Shown here: piece after piece, positions 23,462 through 32,200 of the stretch
How positions within the stretch are numbered: the first letter of the stretch is position 1
Layout: each line of letters opens with the position of its first letter
From: Ulvibacter litoralis
GTDB lineage: Bacteria; Bacteroidota; Bacteroidia; Flavobacteriales; Flavobacteriaceae
NCBI RefSeq assembly: GCF_900102055.1
Contig: NZ_FNBA01000004.1
Coordinates: 220,705-284,704 of the forward strand
Length of the DNA: 64,000 nt
Direction: 5' to 3'
Notes under the pieces: generated by a model
Databases searched by the model: none
Told to the model about the DNA's origin: nothing
What the model saw: the letters and a program-made list of their open reading frames with translations, nothing else
Translations under genes and position numbers: made by a program

Positions 23462-25024
23462 ATGAGCACACTAATTCAAATTTCAATATTACCCCGTCAG
23501 CAACAAGATGAAGCCTATATTCTAGATGTAGCCTTAGAAAAGGCAAAATTAAGAAAAGGGGATATCAGCGATTGGCGTATTCGTAAACGTTCTATAGATG
23601 CGCGAAGAGAGCCTATTAAGATCAATCTTCAGTTGGAGTTTTGGCTTCAAAATGAAGTTAGAGAAACCATTCCACCTTTCATTCCTACCAATGTTTCCGA
23701 AGCAAAAAAAATAGCGATTATCGGAGCAGGACCTGCAGGTTTATATGCCGCATTACGAGCTATTGAAGCCGGTTTAAAGCCTATAGTGTTTGAACGAGGA
23801 AAAGATGTGCGCGAGCGTAGAAGAGACTTGGCAGCCATTAATAAAGAACAAATTGTAAATCCGGAGTCTAATTATTGTTTTGGAGAGGGCGGAGCAGGAA
23901 CTTATTCTGACGGAAAGCTTTATACCCGTTCTAAAAAACGTGGCAATGTATTAAAAGCAATGGAGTGGTTTGTTCACTTTGGAGCAGATGAAGATATTTT
24001 AGTGGAAGCACATCCACACATTGGAACCAACAAACTTCCAAAAATTATTACGACCATGCGCGAGGCGATTATGGAAAATGGAGGAGAAGTGCACTTTAAT
24101 TCGAAACTTACCGATATAAAAATTGAAAACAATGCTATTACAGCTATTGAAATTAATGATAGTAACTGGCAGCAGTTTGATGATGTGGTGTTAGCCACAG
24201 GCCATTCTGCACGGGATATTTTCTATTTATTACACGAAAAAAACATTAAAATTGAAGCGAAACCTTTTGCCATTGGAGTTCGTGTAGAACATCAGCAACA
24301 GCTTATAGATCGCATTCAGTATCACGGAGATGATGAAAATCCGTACTTGCCACCTGCTTCGTACGCGTTGGTAGAGCAAGTTGATGGTTTGGGTGTGTAT
24401 TCTTTTTGTATGTGTCCTGGCGGAATTATAGCGCCTTGTGCAACGGCTCAAGAGGAAGTGGTGACCAACGGATGGAGTCCTAGTAAGCGCAATAATCCGT
24501 ATGCAAATTCAGGTGTTGTGGTGAGTGTTGCTCCAGAGGATCTTCCTAATTTTAAAGAAGGAGATCCTTTTGTATGTTTAGATTTTCAGAAAGAAGTAGA
24601 AAAAAAATGTTGGGAAGCTGGAGGTAAAACACAACAGGTTCCGGCACAACGTATGCTCGATTTTGTAGAAGGAAAAGTATCTTCAGATTTTCCTAAAACG
24701 TCCTACCAACCTGGAATTGTGGCGGCCGATTTAAATGAAATTTTACCAGATTTACTCGCAAAACGTTTAAAGAAAGCTTTTGTGTCCTTCGGAAAAAAAA
24801 TGAAGGGCTATTACACCAATGAAGCGGTATTGCATGCGCCAGAAAGCAGAACGTCGTCGCCCGTGTCTATTCCTCGGAATCTAGATACCTTAGAACACAT
24901 TGAAATTAAAGGCTTGTATCCTTGTGGAGAAGGTGCTGGATATGCTGGCGGAATTATTTCTGCAGCCATTGACGGGATTAATTGCGTGGATGCTATTGCT
25001 AAAAAATACCAAGAGCAGGAATAG
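23462..25024 (+). CDS. Uncharacterised FAD-dependent dehydrogenase (COG2509)
   Basis: 520 residues. An N-terminal region of about 75 residues precedes the dinucleotide-binding motif IIGAGPAGLYAALRA (about 81-95), then FERGKDVRERRRD and CFGEGGAGTYSDGKLYTR, and a C-terminal CGEGAGYAGGIISAAIDG FAD-contact motif. This is the widespread COG2509 oxidoreductase family; its substrate is not known. An MCPGG segment with nearby cysteines is family-typical. It has its own promoter box and converges with the WYL regulator gene, whose stop is only five bases away, leaving no room for a separate terminator. Confidence 0.9.
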   Translation: MSTLIQISILPRQQQDEAYILDVALEKAKLRKGDISDWRIRKRSIDARREPIKINLQLEFWLQNEVRETIPPFIPTNVSEAKKIAIIGAGPAGLYAALRAIEAGLKPIVFERGKDVRERRRDLAAINKEQIVNPESNYCFGEGGAGTYSDGKLYTRSKKRGNVLKAMEWFVHFGADEDILVEAHPHIGTNKLPKIITTMREAIMENGGEVHFNSKLTDIKIENNAITAIEINDSNWQQFDDVVLATGHSARDIFYLLHEKNIKIEAKPFAIGVRVEHQQQLIDRIQYHGDDENPYLPPASYALVEQVDGLGVYSFCMCPGGIIAPCATAQEEVVTNGWSPSKRNNPYANSGVVVSVAPEDLPNFKEGDPFVCLDFQKEVEKKCWEAGGKTQQVPAQRMLDFVEGKVSSDFPKTSYQPGIVAADLNEILPDLLAKRLKKAFVSFGKKMKGYYTNEAVLHAPESRTSSPVSIPRNLDTLEHIEIKGLYPCGEGAGYAGGIISAAIDGINCVDAIAKKYQEQE

Positions 25025-25029
25025 CCGTG

Positions 25030-25989
25030 TTATTCTAGTCCGATGCTCATTTTTTGAAGTAATTCTTTCACCCTTATTTTTAGCGCTTCAGGTTCAATAA
25101 TTTTAGCATAATCGCCAAACATCACGTACCATCTTGGGAAACCTTCTTGTAAACTCGAGGTCATAAACGTCATTTCTATGTGATTTCCTTTTTGAATTTC
25201 TGACACAAATCCCTGTTGCTCTTTTTCAGAGGTTATAAAACGAGCGATTCTTTTATCCACTAGAATTCTCACTTTGGTTTTTGCAACATCATAATTTTTA
25301 GATCGATGCTCGTCAATCGTTCCATGTTCTTTACTGAAACTTGTTTGTGTTCGCTTAATTTTCAGAATTCTATCGGTTCTGAATTGGCGGTAATCCTGTC
25401 TGTAATGACAAAAACCTAATACGTACCAAAAGTTGTTTTCATGAAAAACGCCCACGGCTTCTATATTTCTTTCTGAAGGATTTTTGGCTTGAAGTGAATG
25501 GTATTTTAAAAAAACTTGTTTCTTGTCAGCGATACTTTCAAAAAGGATTTCTAGAGCATCTGGAATATCTTGATTAAAAAGTTGGGTTGAAGGCGCCATG
25601 GTAATATGATTTTCTAGGGCCGAAATCCAATCTTTTTCTTTTCCTTGAAGTACAGATTTAATTTTGTACATCGCTGTTTTGTGATAGGCTCCCAACGATG
25701 CGTCGGTGTATTTTTGCATTAACTTTTCAGCAGCAACAAAACTTCCTGCTTCTTCACGTGTAAACATAATAGGAGGTAAGCGGTATCCGTCTAAAATGGA
25801 ATAACCAACACCTGCTTCACTAGAAATTGGAACGCCAGAGGCTTCTAAGGTTCTAATATCTCTGTAAATAGTACGTAGACTTACTTCAAACCTATCGGCA
25901 AGCTCTTGTGCCTTTACAATGCGTTTGGATTGCAGTTGAATAAGGATGGCAACGATTCGGTCAAAGCGTTTAAGTGTATCTAATCCCAT
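25030..25989 (-). CDS. YafY-type transcriptional regulator, HTH + WYL domains
   Basis: 319 residues from the chosen start. HTH_11 lies in the first 60 residues (LKRFDRIVAILIQLQS, LADRFEVSLRTIYRDIRTLEASGVPI) and the WYL ligand-binding domain at about 140-230 (HENNFWYVLGFCHYRQDYRQFRTDRI), with a WCX-like end. A frame open to 26064 would add 25 atypical residues (MKRLKFHSTNRSRL...). I prefer ATG 25989 because it gives the standard GLDTLKRFDRI opening. It is divergent from the DinB-like gene. The palindrome TGACAACCTATTGTCA near its own promoter and a sister site near the dinB promoter suggest that it represses both units. Confidence 0.88.
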   Translation of the reverse strand: MGLDTLKRFDRIVAILIQLQSKRIVKAQELADRFEVSLRTIYRDIRTLEASGVPISSEAGVGYSILDGYRLPPIMFTREEAGSFVAAEKLMQKYTDASLGAYHKTAMYKIKSVLQGKEKDWISALENHITMAPSTQLFNQDIPDALEILFESIADKKQVFLKYHSLQAKNPSERNIEAVGVFHENNFWYVLGFCHYRQDYRQFRTDRILKIKRTQTSFSKEHGTIDEHRSKNYDVAKTKVRILVDKRIARFITSEKEQQGFVSEIQKGNHIEMTFMTSSLQEGFPRWYVMFGDYAKIIEPEALKIRVKELLQKMSIGLE

Positions 25990-26099
25990 AATAGCATAAC
26001 ATATCTCCCAAAGATAAGATTTCAAACGAGAGCGGTTAGTAGAATGAAACTTCAATCTTTTCATGCCTGTTTTAATTTTTCTGAAAGTGTTTTGTACAG

Positions 26100-26107
26100 C
26101 AAAGTAA
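26100..26107 (-). promoter_or_regulatory. Putative promoter box for the WYL regulator gene
   Basis: On the - strand the bases read TTACTTTG, one mismatch from TAnnTTTG. The box is 11 bases from palindrome 26119-26134, mirroring the arrangement at the divergent dinB promoter. Confidence 0.35.
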
Positions 26108-26118
26108 TGTGAACCTTA

Positions 26119-26134
26119 TGACAACCTATTGTCA
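26119..26134. promoter_or_regulatory. Probable WYL operator 1, palindrome TGACAACCTATTGTCA
   Basis: A perfect inverted repeat with half site TGACAA and a 4-base centre. It shares the TGACA-N6-TGTCA pattern with the site at 26185. It lies upstream of the -7 box of the WYL gene, within the span an RNA polymerase would cover. Confidence 0.7.
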
Positions 26135-26184
26135 ACAGTACTTTCCGAAGAAATAAAAAAATATTCAAACTAAATTTTCACTAC

Positions 26185-26200
26185 TGACATATAGCTGTCA
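26185..26200. promoter_or_regulatory. Probable WYL operator 2, palindrome TGACATATAGCTGTCA
   Basis: An inverted repeat with TGACA half sites and the same 16-base total length as operator 1. The two centres are 66 bases apart. It lies 11 bases upstream of the TACTTTTG box for the DinB-family gene. Confidence 0.7.
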
Positions 26201-26211
26201 CTAGCTGCTTT

Positions 26212-26219
26212 TACTTTTG
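26212..26219 (+). promoter_or_regulatory. Promoter -7 box TACTTTTG for the DinB-family gene
   Basis: An exact TAnnTTTG match, 35 bases before the ATG at 26255. Operator 2 occupies the region where a -33 element would be. Confidence 0.6.
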
Positions 26220-26254
26220 AAAAACATTAATAATCAACTCTAAAAAATGTATGT

Positions 26255-26752
26255 ATGAAAACAACAGAACAACCTCAGAAAGAAGCCGTAATGCTATCGC
26301 CAGAACAATTAGTAGCCCATTGGCAAGGACACAGAAACTTAACGCGGAGGGTGATTGAGGCATTTCCGGAAAAAGAATTTTTTACCTTTTCAATAGGAGG
26401 AATGCGACCTTTTTCGATAATGGTTATGGAACTTTTAGGAATTGCGGCTCCTGGACTTTGCGAAATTGCCACAGGAAAACCTGCAACAATCGATGAAGAG
26501 CATCCAGCGGTAGATTTAACGAAATCACAGATTTTAGAACTTTGGGACAAAACAACTGAAGATATTAATTTGTATTGGGAAATGCTTCCTATAGAACGTT
26601 TTCAAGAAACGATATTGGCTTTTGGACAGTATGAAGGTACTGTTATATCGTCCATTTTATATTTTGTCGATAATGAGATTCACCACCGCGGACAAGGATA
26701 TGTGTATTTACGATCGTTAGGAATTGAACCACCTGCATTTTGGGAGCGCTAA
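26255..26752 (+). CDS. DinB-family protein
   Basis: 165 residues with the four-helix DinB/YfiT fold. Recognisable segments are LVAHWQGHRNLTRRVIEAFP near residue 20 and the C-terminal FVDNEIHHRGQGYVYLRSLGIEPPAFW. His-containing helices (HWQGH, IHHRGQ) supply the usual metal-binding triad. DinB-like enzymes are metal-dependent thiol S-transferases or damage-inducible proteins of unclear function; the substrate here is unknown. It is controlled, very probably, by the divergent WYL regulator through the palindrome over its promoter. The small gene at 26771 follows after 18 bases and is likely co-transcribed. Confidence 0.87.
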   Translation: MKTTEQPQKEAVMLSPEQLVAHWQGHRNLTRRVIEAFPEKEFFTFSIGGMRPFSIMVMELLGIAAPGLCEIATGKPATIDEEHPAVDLTKSQILELWDKTTEDINLYWEMLPIERFQETILAFGQYEGTVISSILYFVDNEIHHRGQGYVYLRSLGIEPPAFWER

Positions 26753-26770
26753 TCTTTAAATAAAAGTATA

Positions 26771-26989
26771 ATGAATACAGTTTTGGTTTTTAAAACTTCA
26801 GTAGTAAAACAAAAGGATATTATTTTTTTAAGTCCGTTGTTAAACACCGTACTTCATTCTACAGATTGTTGGAATTTCGACTTGGAGGATTGTGATAATA
26901 TTCTCCGAGTTGAAACGCAGTCGTTGCCTGCAAATAAGATTGTATCTATTTTGTTAGATAACGGCTATGATTGTAATGAATTACACTAA
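26771..26989 (+). CDS. Small conserved protein of 72 residues, function unknown
   Basis: A short acidic protein (TDCWNFDLEDCDNILRVE in the middle, LLDNGYDCNELH at the end). The predicted pattern of alternating strands and helices resembles small ferredoxin-like or heavy-metal-associated folds, but the metal-binding CxxC is absent. It follows the DinB-like gene by 18 bases and should share its WYL-controlled transcript. I do not recognise a characterised family. Similar small proteins accompany DinB genes in related bacteria, to my recollection only. Confidence 0.65.
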   Translation: MNTVLVFKTSVVKQKDIIFLSPLLNTVLHSTDCWNFDLEDCDNILRVETQSLPANKIVSILLDNGYDCNELH

Positions 26990-27033
26990 AATAGTATGTT
27001 AAAATTTTATCTAATATTTATGATTTAAAATAG

Positions 27034-27063
27034 TTGTCATTCTTCTATATGATAGTAATTTTG
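27034..27063 (+). promoter_or_regulatory. Promoter TTG-N19-TAATTTTG before the membrane protein at 27078
   Basis: The -33 element TTG at 27034-27036 is followed after 19 bases by TAATTTTG at 27056-27063. Both elements and the spacing fit the Bacteroidota consensus, making this the best-formed promoter in the window. Confidence 0.65.
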
Positions 27064-27077
27064 CAAAACTTTAAGAA

Positions 27078-27542
27078 ATGTATTTGTTAGAAGAAATTAT
27101 CATAGCTATTTTGTGGAGTATGTCTCCTTTTGGTGAAGCAAAAGTGGGCATTCCTTATGGGCTTGTACATGGTATAAACATCTATTTAGTATTTGTAGTT
27201 TGTTTTTTAGCCAATGTTCTTGTTTTCCCTATCATGATGCTTTTTCTAGAAAAAATAAACCGTTATTTATTGAAATGGTATTATTATAAAAAAGCGGCAT
27301 TGTGGGTAGCGCGAAGAGCGAAATCAGGATCTGGAAATAAAATTCAGCGATATGGATTTTGGGGTCTTATTTTATTTGTAATGATTCCTTTACCAGGTAC
27401 CGGTGTGTATGCGGGCTCTATTGCCACCTATCTTTTTAAGATTGAAAAACAAAAAGCATTTTATGCCAATGTCATTGGCATATTTTTCTCTTCAGTTATT
27501 GTTTGGGTAACTACGGTGCTAACAATGAAAGGGATAGGATAG
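27078..27542 (+). CDS. Small multidrug-export-like membrane protein (COG2426)
   Basis: 154 residues with about four membrane segments. The first (ILWSMSPFGEAKVGIPYGL) carries the family signature P-x-x-E-x-x-x-x-I-P, and MIPLPGTGVYAGSIATYLF the second conserved loop. The family is annotated as small multidrug export proteins (Sm_multidrug_ex), though transport has not been well shown. It is monocistronic with its own good promoter and converges with the response regulator at 27586. Confidence 0.82.
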   Translation: MYLLEEIIIAILWSMSPFGEAKVGIPYGLVHGINIYLVFVVCFLANVLVFPIMMLFLEKINRYLLKWYYYKKAALWVARRAKSGSGNKIQRYGFWGLILFVMIPLPGTGVYAGSIATYLFKIEKQKAFYANVIGIFFSSVIVWVTTVLTMKGIG

Positions 27543-27585
27543 TTTGTCACTGAATCTTATCGAACAAATTTTTTATAAACGTTAC

Positions 27586-28059
27586 CTAAGACGTTTTTCG
27601 CATCACATCTAGATTAATATCTACTTCTTGATAATCGTATGTTCCAAGATATGGTCTATAGTTTACTAGTATTTTATTGAACTTCTCGGAGGTAATTGGC
27701 TTCTCAATATACCCTTTACAGTTTACTTCTTTTGTTACACTTTTAATGTCTTCAGGATCAATAGATGATGACACTATATAAATACAAGTCTGACTATTTT
27801 GAATACTTTTAACTTTATTAAATGCACTCAAAAATTGAGTTCCATTCATTTCTGGCATATTGATATCTAATAAAATGATATCAGGTATAAATTTAGTTTG
27901 AAAGGTATTCGTTTCTTCTATATTCTTAAGAAAGTCCAACGCAACAATAGCACTATCAAAAGATTTGATATTAGCTGCGATACCTGAATTTTCAATAATT
28001 TTTTGAGTGACAAATAAATTAATTTTATTGTCGTCGATTAGCATAATGTTTACTATCAT
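27586..28059 (-). CDS. Single-domain response regulator
   Basis: 157 residues, one receiver domain: acidic pair LIDDNKIN near residue 8, phospho-acceptor Asp65 in ILLDINMPEMNGTQFL, and conserved Lys in YIEKPITSEKF. There is a short C-terminal tail and no output domain. It is a close relative in type of the regulator at 18337. It is the last member of a run of signalling genes on the - strand (STAS-like protein, giant AAA+ regulator, PAS kinase), so its kinase is likely the one at 34344 or another orphan. The gap of 185 bases from the STAS-like gene suggests a separate promoter. Confidence 0.9.
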   Translation of the reverse strand: MIVNIMLIDDNKINLFVTQKIIENSGIAANIKSFDSAIVALDFLKNIEETNTFQTKFIPDIILLDINMPEMNGTQFLSAFNKVKSIQNSQTCIYIVSSSIDPEDIKSVTKEVNCKGYIEKPITSEKFNKILVNYRPYLGTYDYQEVDINLDVMRKTS

Positions 28060-28244
28060 AGGTATGTGTTTATTTAAGAGTTGGAATTACTTTAAAATAA
28101 GCGTCATCGTTTATTGTACGTTAACACATATCTGTTATATTTAATATTTCTACATTAATTTAGTACAAGCCTACTACATTTTCTAACACGTCATTTGTTC
28201 TCTCGCTATAGTATAAGTTTACTTATTTTGATAGTTAGGAATGT

Positions 28245-29087
28245 TTAACTAATTCCATAATATTTATTTTTTGATTCTATACAATACTGTTTTGCTGCAT
28301 TTATATTACTAAAAACGGCATAGGGAGTAATTGGGTCATATATTCTTTTATAGGATGTTATAAGTAATTTTATTCCGATTGAGTTTAAAAGAAATGCTTC
28401 TGAAATTCTCAGATTAACTAATTTGGGTGATTTAGCAAATAGGGTAGCCGCTTCTGAAGAAAAAGTTCCTCTAGAGTCTCTGGCATCAATTAAAAAAGGC
28501 ATGGCCTTACCATTGCATAATTTTGTAACGGTTTTAATGAAAATTTCAACTTTTGCCGTGTCTAATTTATAATTAGCATCTTTATTTTTAAAATGACAAA
28601 AAAGAATACCATCTTCAATCCAAAATCTAGAGTCTTCAATTTGTACAGTAGTTTTCTTTTTCTTTTTACCATTAAAGTTTTTAAACACTTCTGTACAATC
28701 TGCAATTGCTAAATCATAATCGTTAAAAACAGTGTTTGGAACAATTAAGTTGGACGTAAAATTATAAATCAGTAATAGTCCTTTTAAACTGTAAGATTTC
28801 ACTAAAAATGTTTTTGATAGTACTAAACTATTCAATTTGGTATTTCTAGATAACAGTTTAAATATTCTGATAGAACTTGAATCATTTACTTCTCTTAAAT
28901 TAATTAAAATAGGTAAAAATTTGCCTTCACTTATTGTAGAAATTTCATTTATAAAGATTTTTTCAATTTCACTTTCAGAATTAATTTTTCCGAATCCACT
29001 GTAAATTTCACAATGAATTATATGTTGATCAATCCAAAATTTTATTGTAGGTGTTATTGTATCATACATCATAGCTCCTTTTTTCAA
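28245..29087 (-). CDS. Two-repeat STAS/SpoIIAA-like protein (DUF7793-type)
   Basis: 280 residues made of two similar domains of about 120 residues. The first (about 9-130) reads IKFWIDQHIIHCEIYSGFG ... LPILINLREV ... LVLSKTFLVKSYSLKGLLLIYN; the second (about 148-272) reads SRFWIEDGILFCHFKNKD ... MPFLIDARDS ... LRISEAFLLNSIGIKLLITSYK. The core pattern resembles STAS-like SpoIIAA_like/DUF7793 proteins, which occur next to signalling genes in this phylum. STAS domains often act as partners in anti-sigma or switch complexes. There is no enzyme motif and no signal peptide. Function is inferred only from fold resemblance and from its place between a response regulator and a giant regulator. Confidence 0.65.
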   Translation of the reverse strand: MKKGAMMYDTITPTIKFWIDQHIIHCEIYSGFGKINSESEIEKIFINEISTISEGKFLPILINLREVNDSSSIRIFKLLSRNTKLNSLVLSKTFLVKSYSLKGLLLIYNFTSNLIVPNTVFNDYDLAIADCTEVFKNFNGKKKKKTTVQIEDSRFWIEDGILFCHFKNKDANYKLDTAKVEIFIKTVTKLCNGKAMPFLIDARDSRGTFSSEAATLFAKSPKLVNLRISEAFLLNSIGIKLLITSYKRIYDPITPYAVFSNINAAKQYCIESKNKYYGIS

Positions 29088-29254
29088 AAATAAAAAGAGT
29101 TCAATAGGAGTGCCAAGAATAAATAATTTAGAAATAAATCTTTAAACCTATGGTTAATAAGTGTTTAAAATTAAGAGTGTTCTTGTTTGAAATATTACAT
29201 GTGTCGGAATACCGTGCTCTTACATTCAAAAAATATCATACTCACGGAATATCG

Positions 29255-32200
29255 TTATTTCTTTATGGGTTTTAAGATCCCTAACTTATTCATTTTATCA
29301 CGAAGTGTACTAGGTTTTATATCCAATACTACGGAAGCTCCTTTGGGACCGCTAATTTTCCAATTGCATTCTTCCAATACCTGTAGTATATGATTTCGCT
29401 GAATAGCATTTAATGAAGAGTCTTTACTGTTTGATAATTGCTTCGTTTTTTGTGATGTAGTTTCAAAACCTGGAATTAATAAAGTAGTGCTTTCAGATAA
29501 AATTAAGGCTCTTTCAATTAAGTTTTCTAATTCTCGGATGTTTCCAGGCCAATGATAGTCTTTAAGCTGATTCATCGCATCTTCAGGAATGTATTTAATT
29601 TTTTTATCATAAGCTTTATTAAACTTATCTACAAAATGCTCTACCAATAATGGAATGTCATCTTTTCTTTTCCGTAGCGGAGGTACTATAATAGGAAAGA
29701 CGTTAAGTCTAAAAAACAAATCTTCTCTAAACTGTTTTTTTTCTATTTCTTCCTTTAAATTTCTATTGGTTGCGGCAATTACTCGTACATCTAATTTTTT
29801 AGACGCAAGGCCTCCAACAACCTCGATTTCTCCTTCTTGTAAAAATCGTAGAATTTTTGGTTGCATATCTAATGGAAGTTCTCCAATTTCATCTAAGAAC
29901 AATGTACCTCCATCTGCCAATTCAAATTTTCCAATCTTATTAGTAACAGCTCCTGAAAAAGAACCTTTTTTATGTCCAAACAATTCACTTTCTAGAAGCT
30001 CTCGGGGTATGGCAGAACAATTGACCTTAATAAGTGGTTTTTTATTGCGCAAACTAGTATTATGGATTGCTCTAGCTAGTAATTCTTTACCCGTGCCAGA
30101 TTCTCCTAATAACAATACAGTAGCATTTGTTGTAGCTACTTTTTCTACTTCATTTAATACATTGCTAAATGCTTCACTTCCATAAACCATTTCTTCATAA
30201 TTAAACACTAAATCCAACTCATGTCTTAAGTAGACATTTTCTTGTTCTAATTGTTTTTTTAGGGTGTTTAATTCTTTGTTTACTTCGGTTAGCTTTTTGT
30301 TTGTTAAAATGGTTCTGTTTTCGGCTATTTTACGTTCTCTGCTTTCTATCATTAAAGAAACCGTACTGGCAATAGATGTTGCAAACTCTTGTTCATTAGC
30401 ATCCCAAGCTCTAGGTTCCCCCACATGCTCAAAACAAAGGATTCCATAACTACCATTAGTACTATTAACAAAGACATCTAATAAGGACTCTATGTGATTA
30501 GGGATTAAGTAGTTCTCTGCAAATTTAGCGGTTATTTTGTTCGTTAACGCATCTGTAATTCGCAACGACTTATACTTAGATAATGCTTCAAAATAGTCAG
30601 GATTATCAACTTTTCTTAGTACAAAACCCTCTAAATGCGATTTGTATCTGACATCATATAAATGCTCACAATGCAACTCTGTTTTGTCCGCATTAAAGCT
30701 CCAGATGCTAACACGAGCAACATTTAATGTTTTTGAAGCTTCTTTTGTGATAGTTTTAAGCGCGTTTTTATAATCTACACCTACAAGCCCCGCCAATTTT
30801 AAAATAACGTCTTTTTTCTGAGCAGATTTTAGGGCGACTTCTTGTAATGCCATTTTCACCTTTTCTTCTTCTGAAACATCTTTAATGGTTGCAAATATGG
30901 CGATAACAACTCCATTATCGTTTTTAATGAGTCCAGTTAAGAAAGAGGCAATAAAAGTACTTCCATCTTTTCGAACGAATTCTAATTTAAATGAAGGTGC
31001 ATTTCCTTTAGCTACTTCATCTTTAATTTTTAACATGTTCTCATAATCTTCTGCTTTAGCAAAAGGATAGGGGAGTTCCATGCCAATAAGTTCTTGTTCT
31101 GAATATCCTAAAATCTTACATAAGGAATCATTTACTTTCAAAATTGTTCCCTCCAAATCAACTGTAAGCAATCCTTCTTGCATGGACATAACAAGATTAT
31201 CTGTAAACTCATTTGCCACTTTAAGCTCCAATTCCGTTTTTTTACGTTCTGTGATATCTTGAATTGTTCCGTAAAAACTTATGGCTTCTCCATTTTCAAA
31301 AATTACATCACCAATTCCATGAATCCATTTAAGCTGTTCGCGGCTTTTATTTTTAACAATAACCCTATATTCTAAGCTAAACTGTTTTTTAAGTTTGATA
31401 CTTTCTAAAACAGTTTCCTTTATAAATACTTTGTCCTCAGGATGAACGATATTTTTCCAAACATCAACGGTAACTTCAACTTTCGGGTCAAGGCCAATAA
31501 TTTGATTGAAGGTATTTGAAGTTCTTGTTTTTTGTTTTTTAAGATCTAAATTGAAACTTCCTATTTTCGCTATTTTTTGAGCAACTAATAAAGACCTTTC
31601 GTTTTCTTGTAATTTTAACTCAGCTAATTTACGGTCGTTAATATCTTGTGTGGTTCCAATTACTTTTAAAGGGTTTCCTTCACTATCTTCAATTAATTCG
31701 CCAAAGCCATGAACCCAAAGAACCTTGTGATCGTTATTTCGTATAATTCGATATTCTTTGTTAAACTTTTTTTTCTGTTCTAAGACGTTGGTTTTATAGT
31801 GATCTAATACTTCTTTTTTATCTTCTGGATGAATAATATCAACCCATGTATCAACAGTTTTAATAGTGTCACTTTTGAAACCATAAATGTTGTCTAATAT
31901 TTCAGAACATTTCCAGGTCTTAGTATCCACATCAAAAGAAAAAGATCCAATATTAGCAATTTTTTGAGATTGTCTTAAATTGTATTCACTTTCAAGAAGT
32001 TTCACTTCAGCTCTTTTACGTAGTGTAATATCTTGAATGGTTCCAATCATTTTAATAGGATTCCCTGTACTATCATAAATTAATTCACCAATACCATGAA
32101 CCCAAATTTCTTTCTTGTTTTTTAAATTTAAAAGTCTGTATTCTTTATTAAATTTTTCATGGTTTTTTATCACATCATTTTCTAAATGATTCTTCATTAA

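Noticed and set aside
25990..26064. N-terminal extension of the WYL regulator
   Set aside because: The extra 25 residues are atypical of the family; ATG 25989 gives the standard start.
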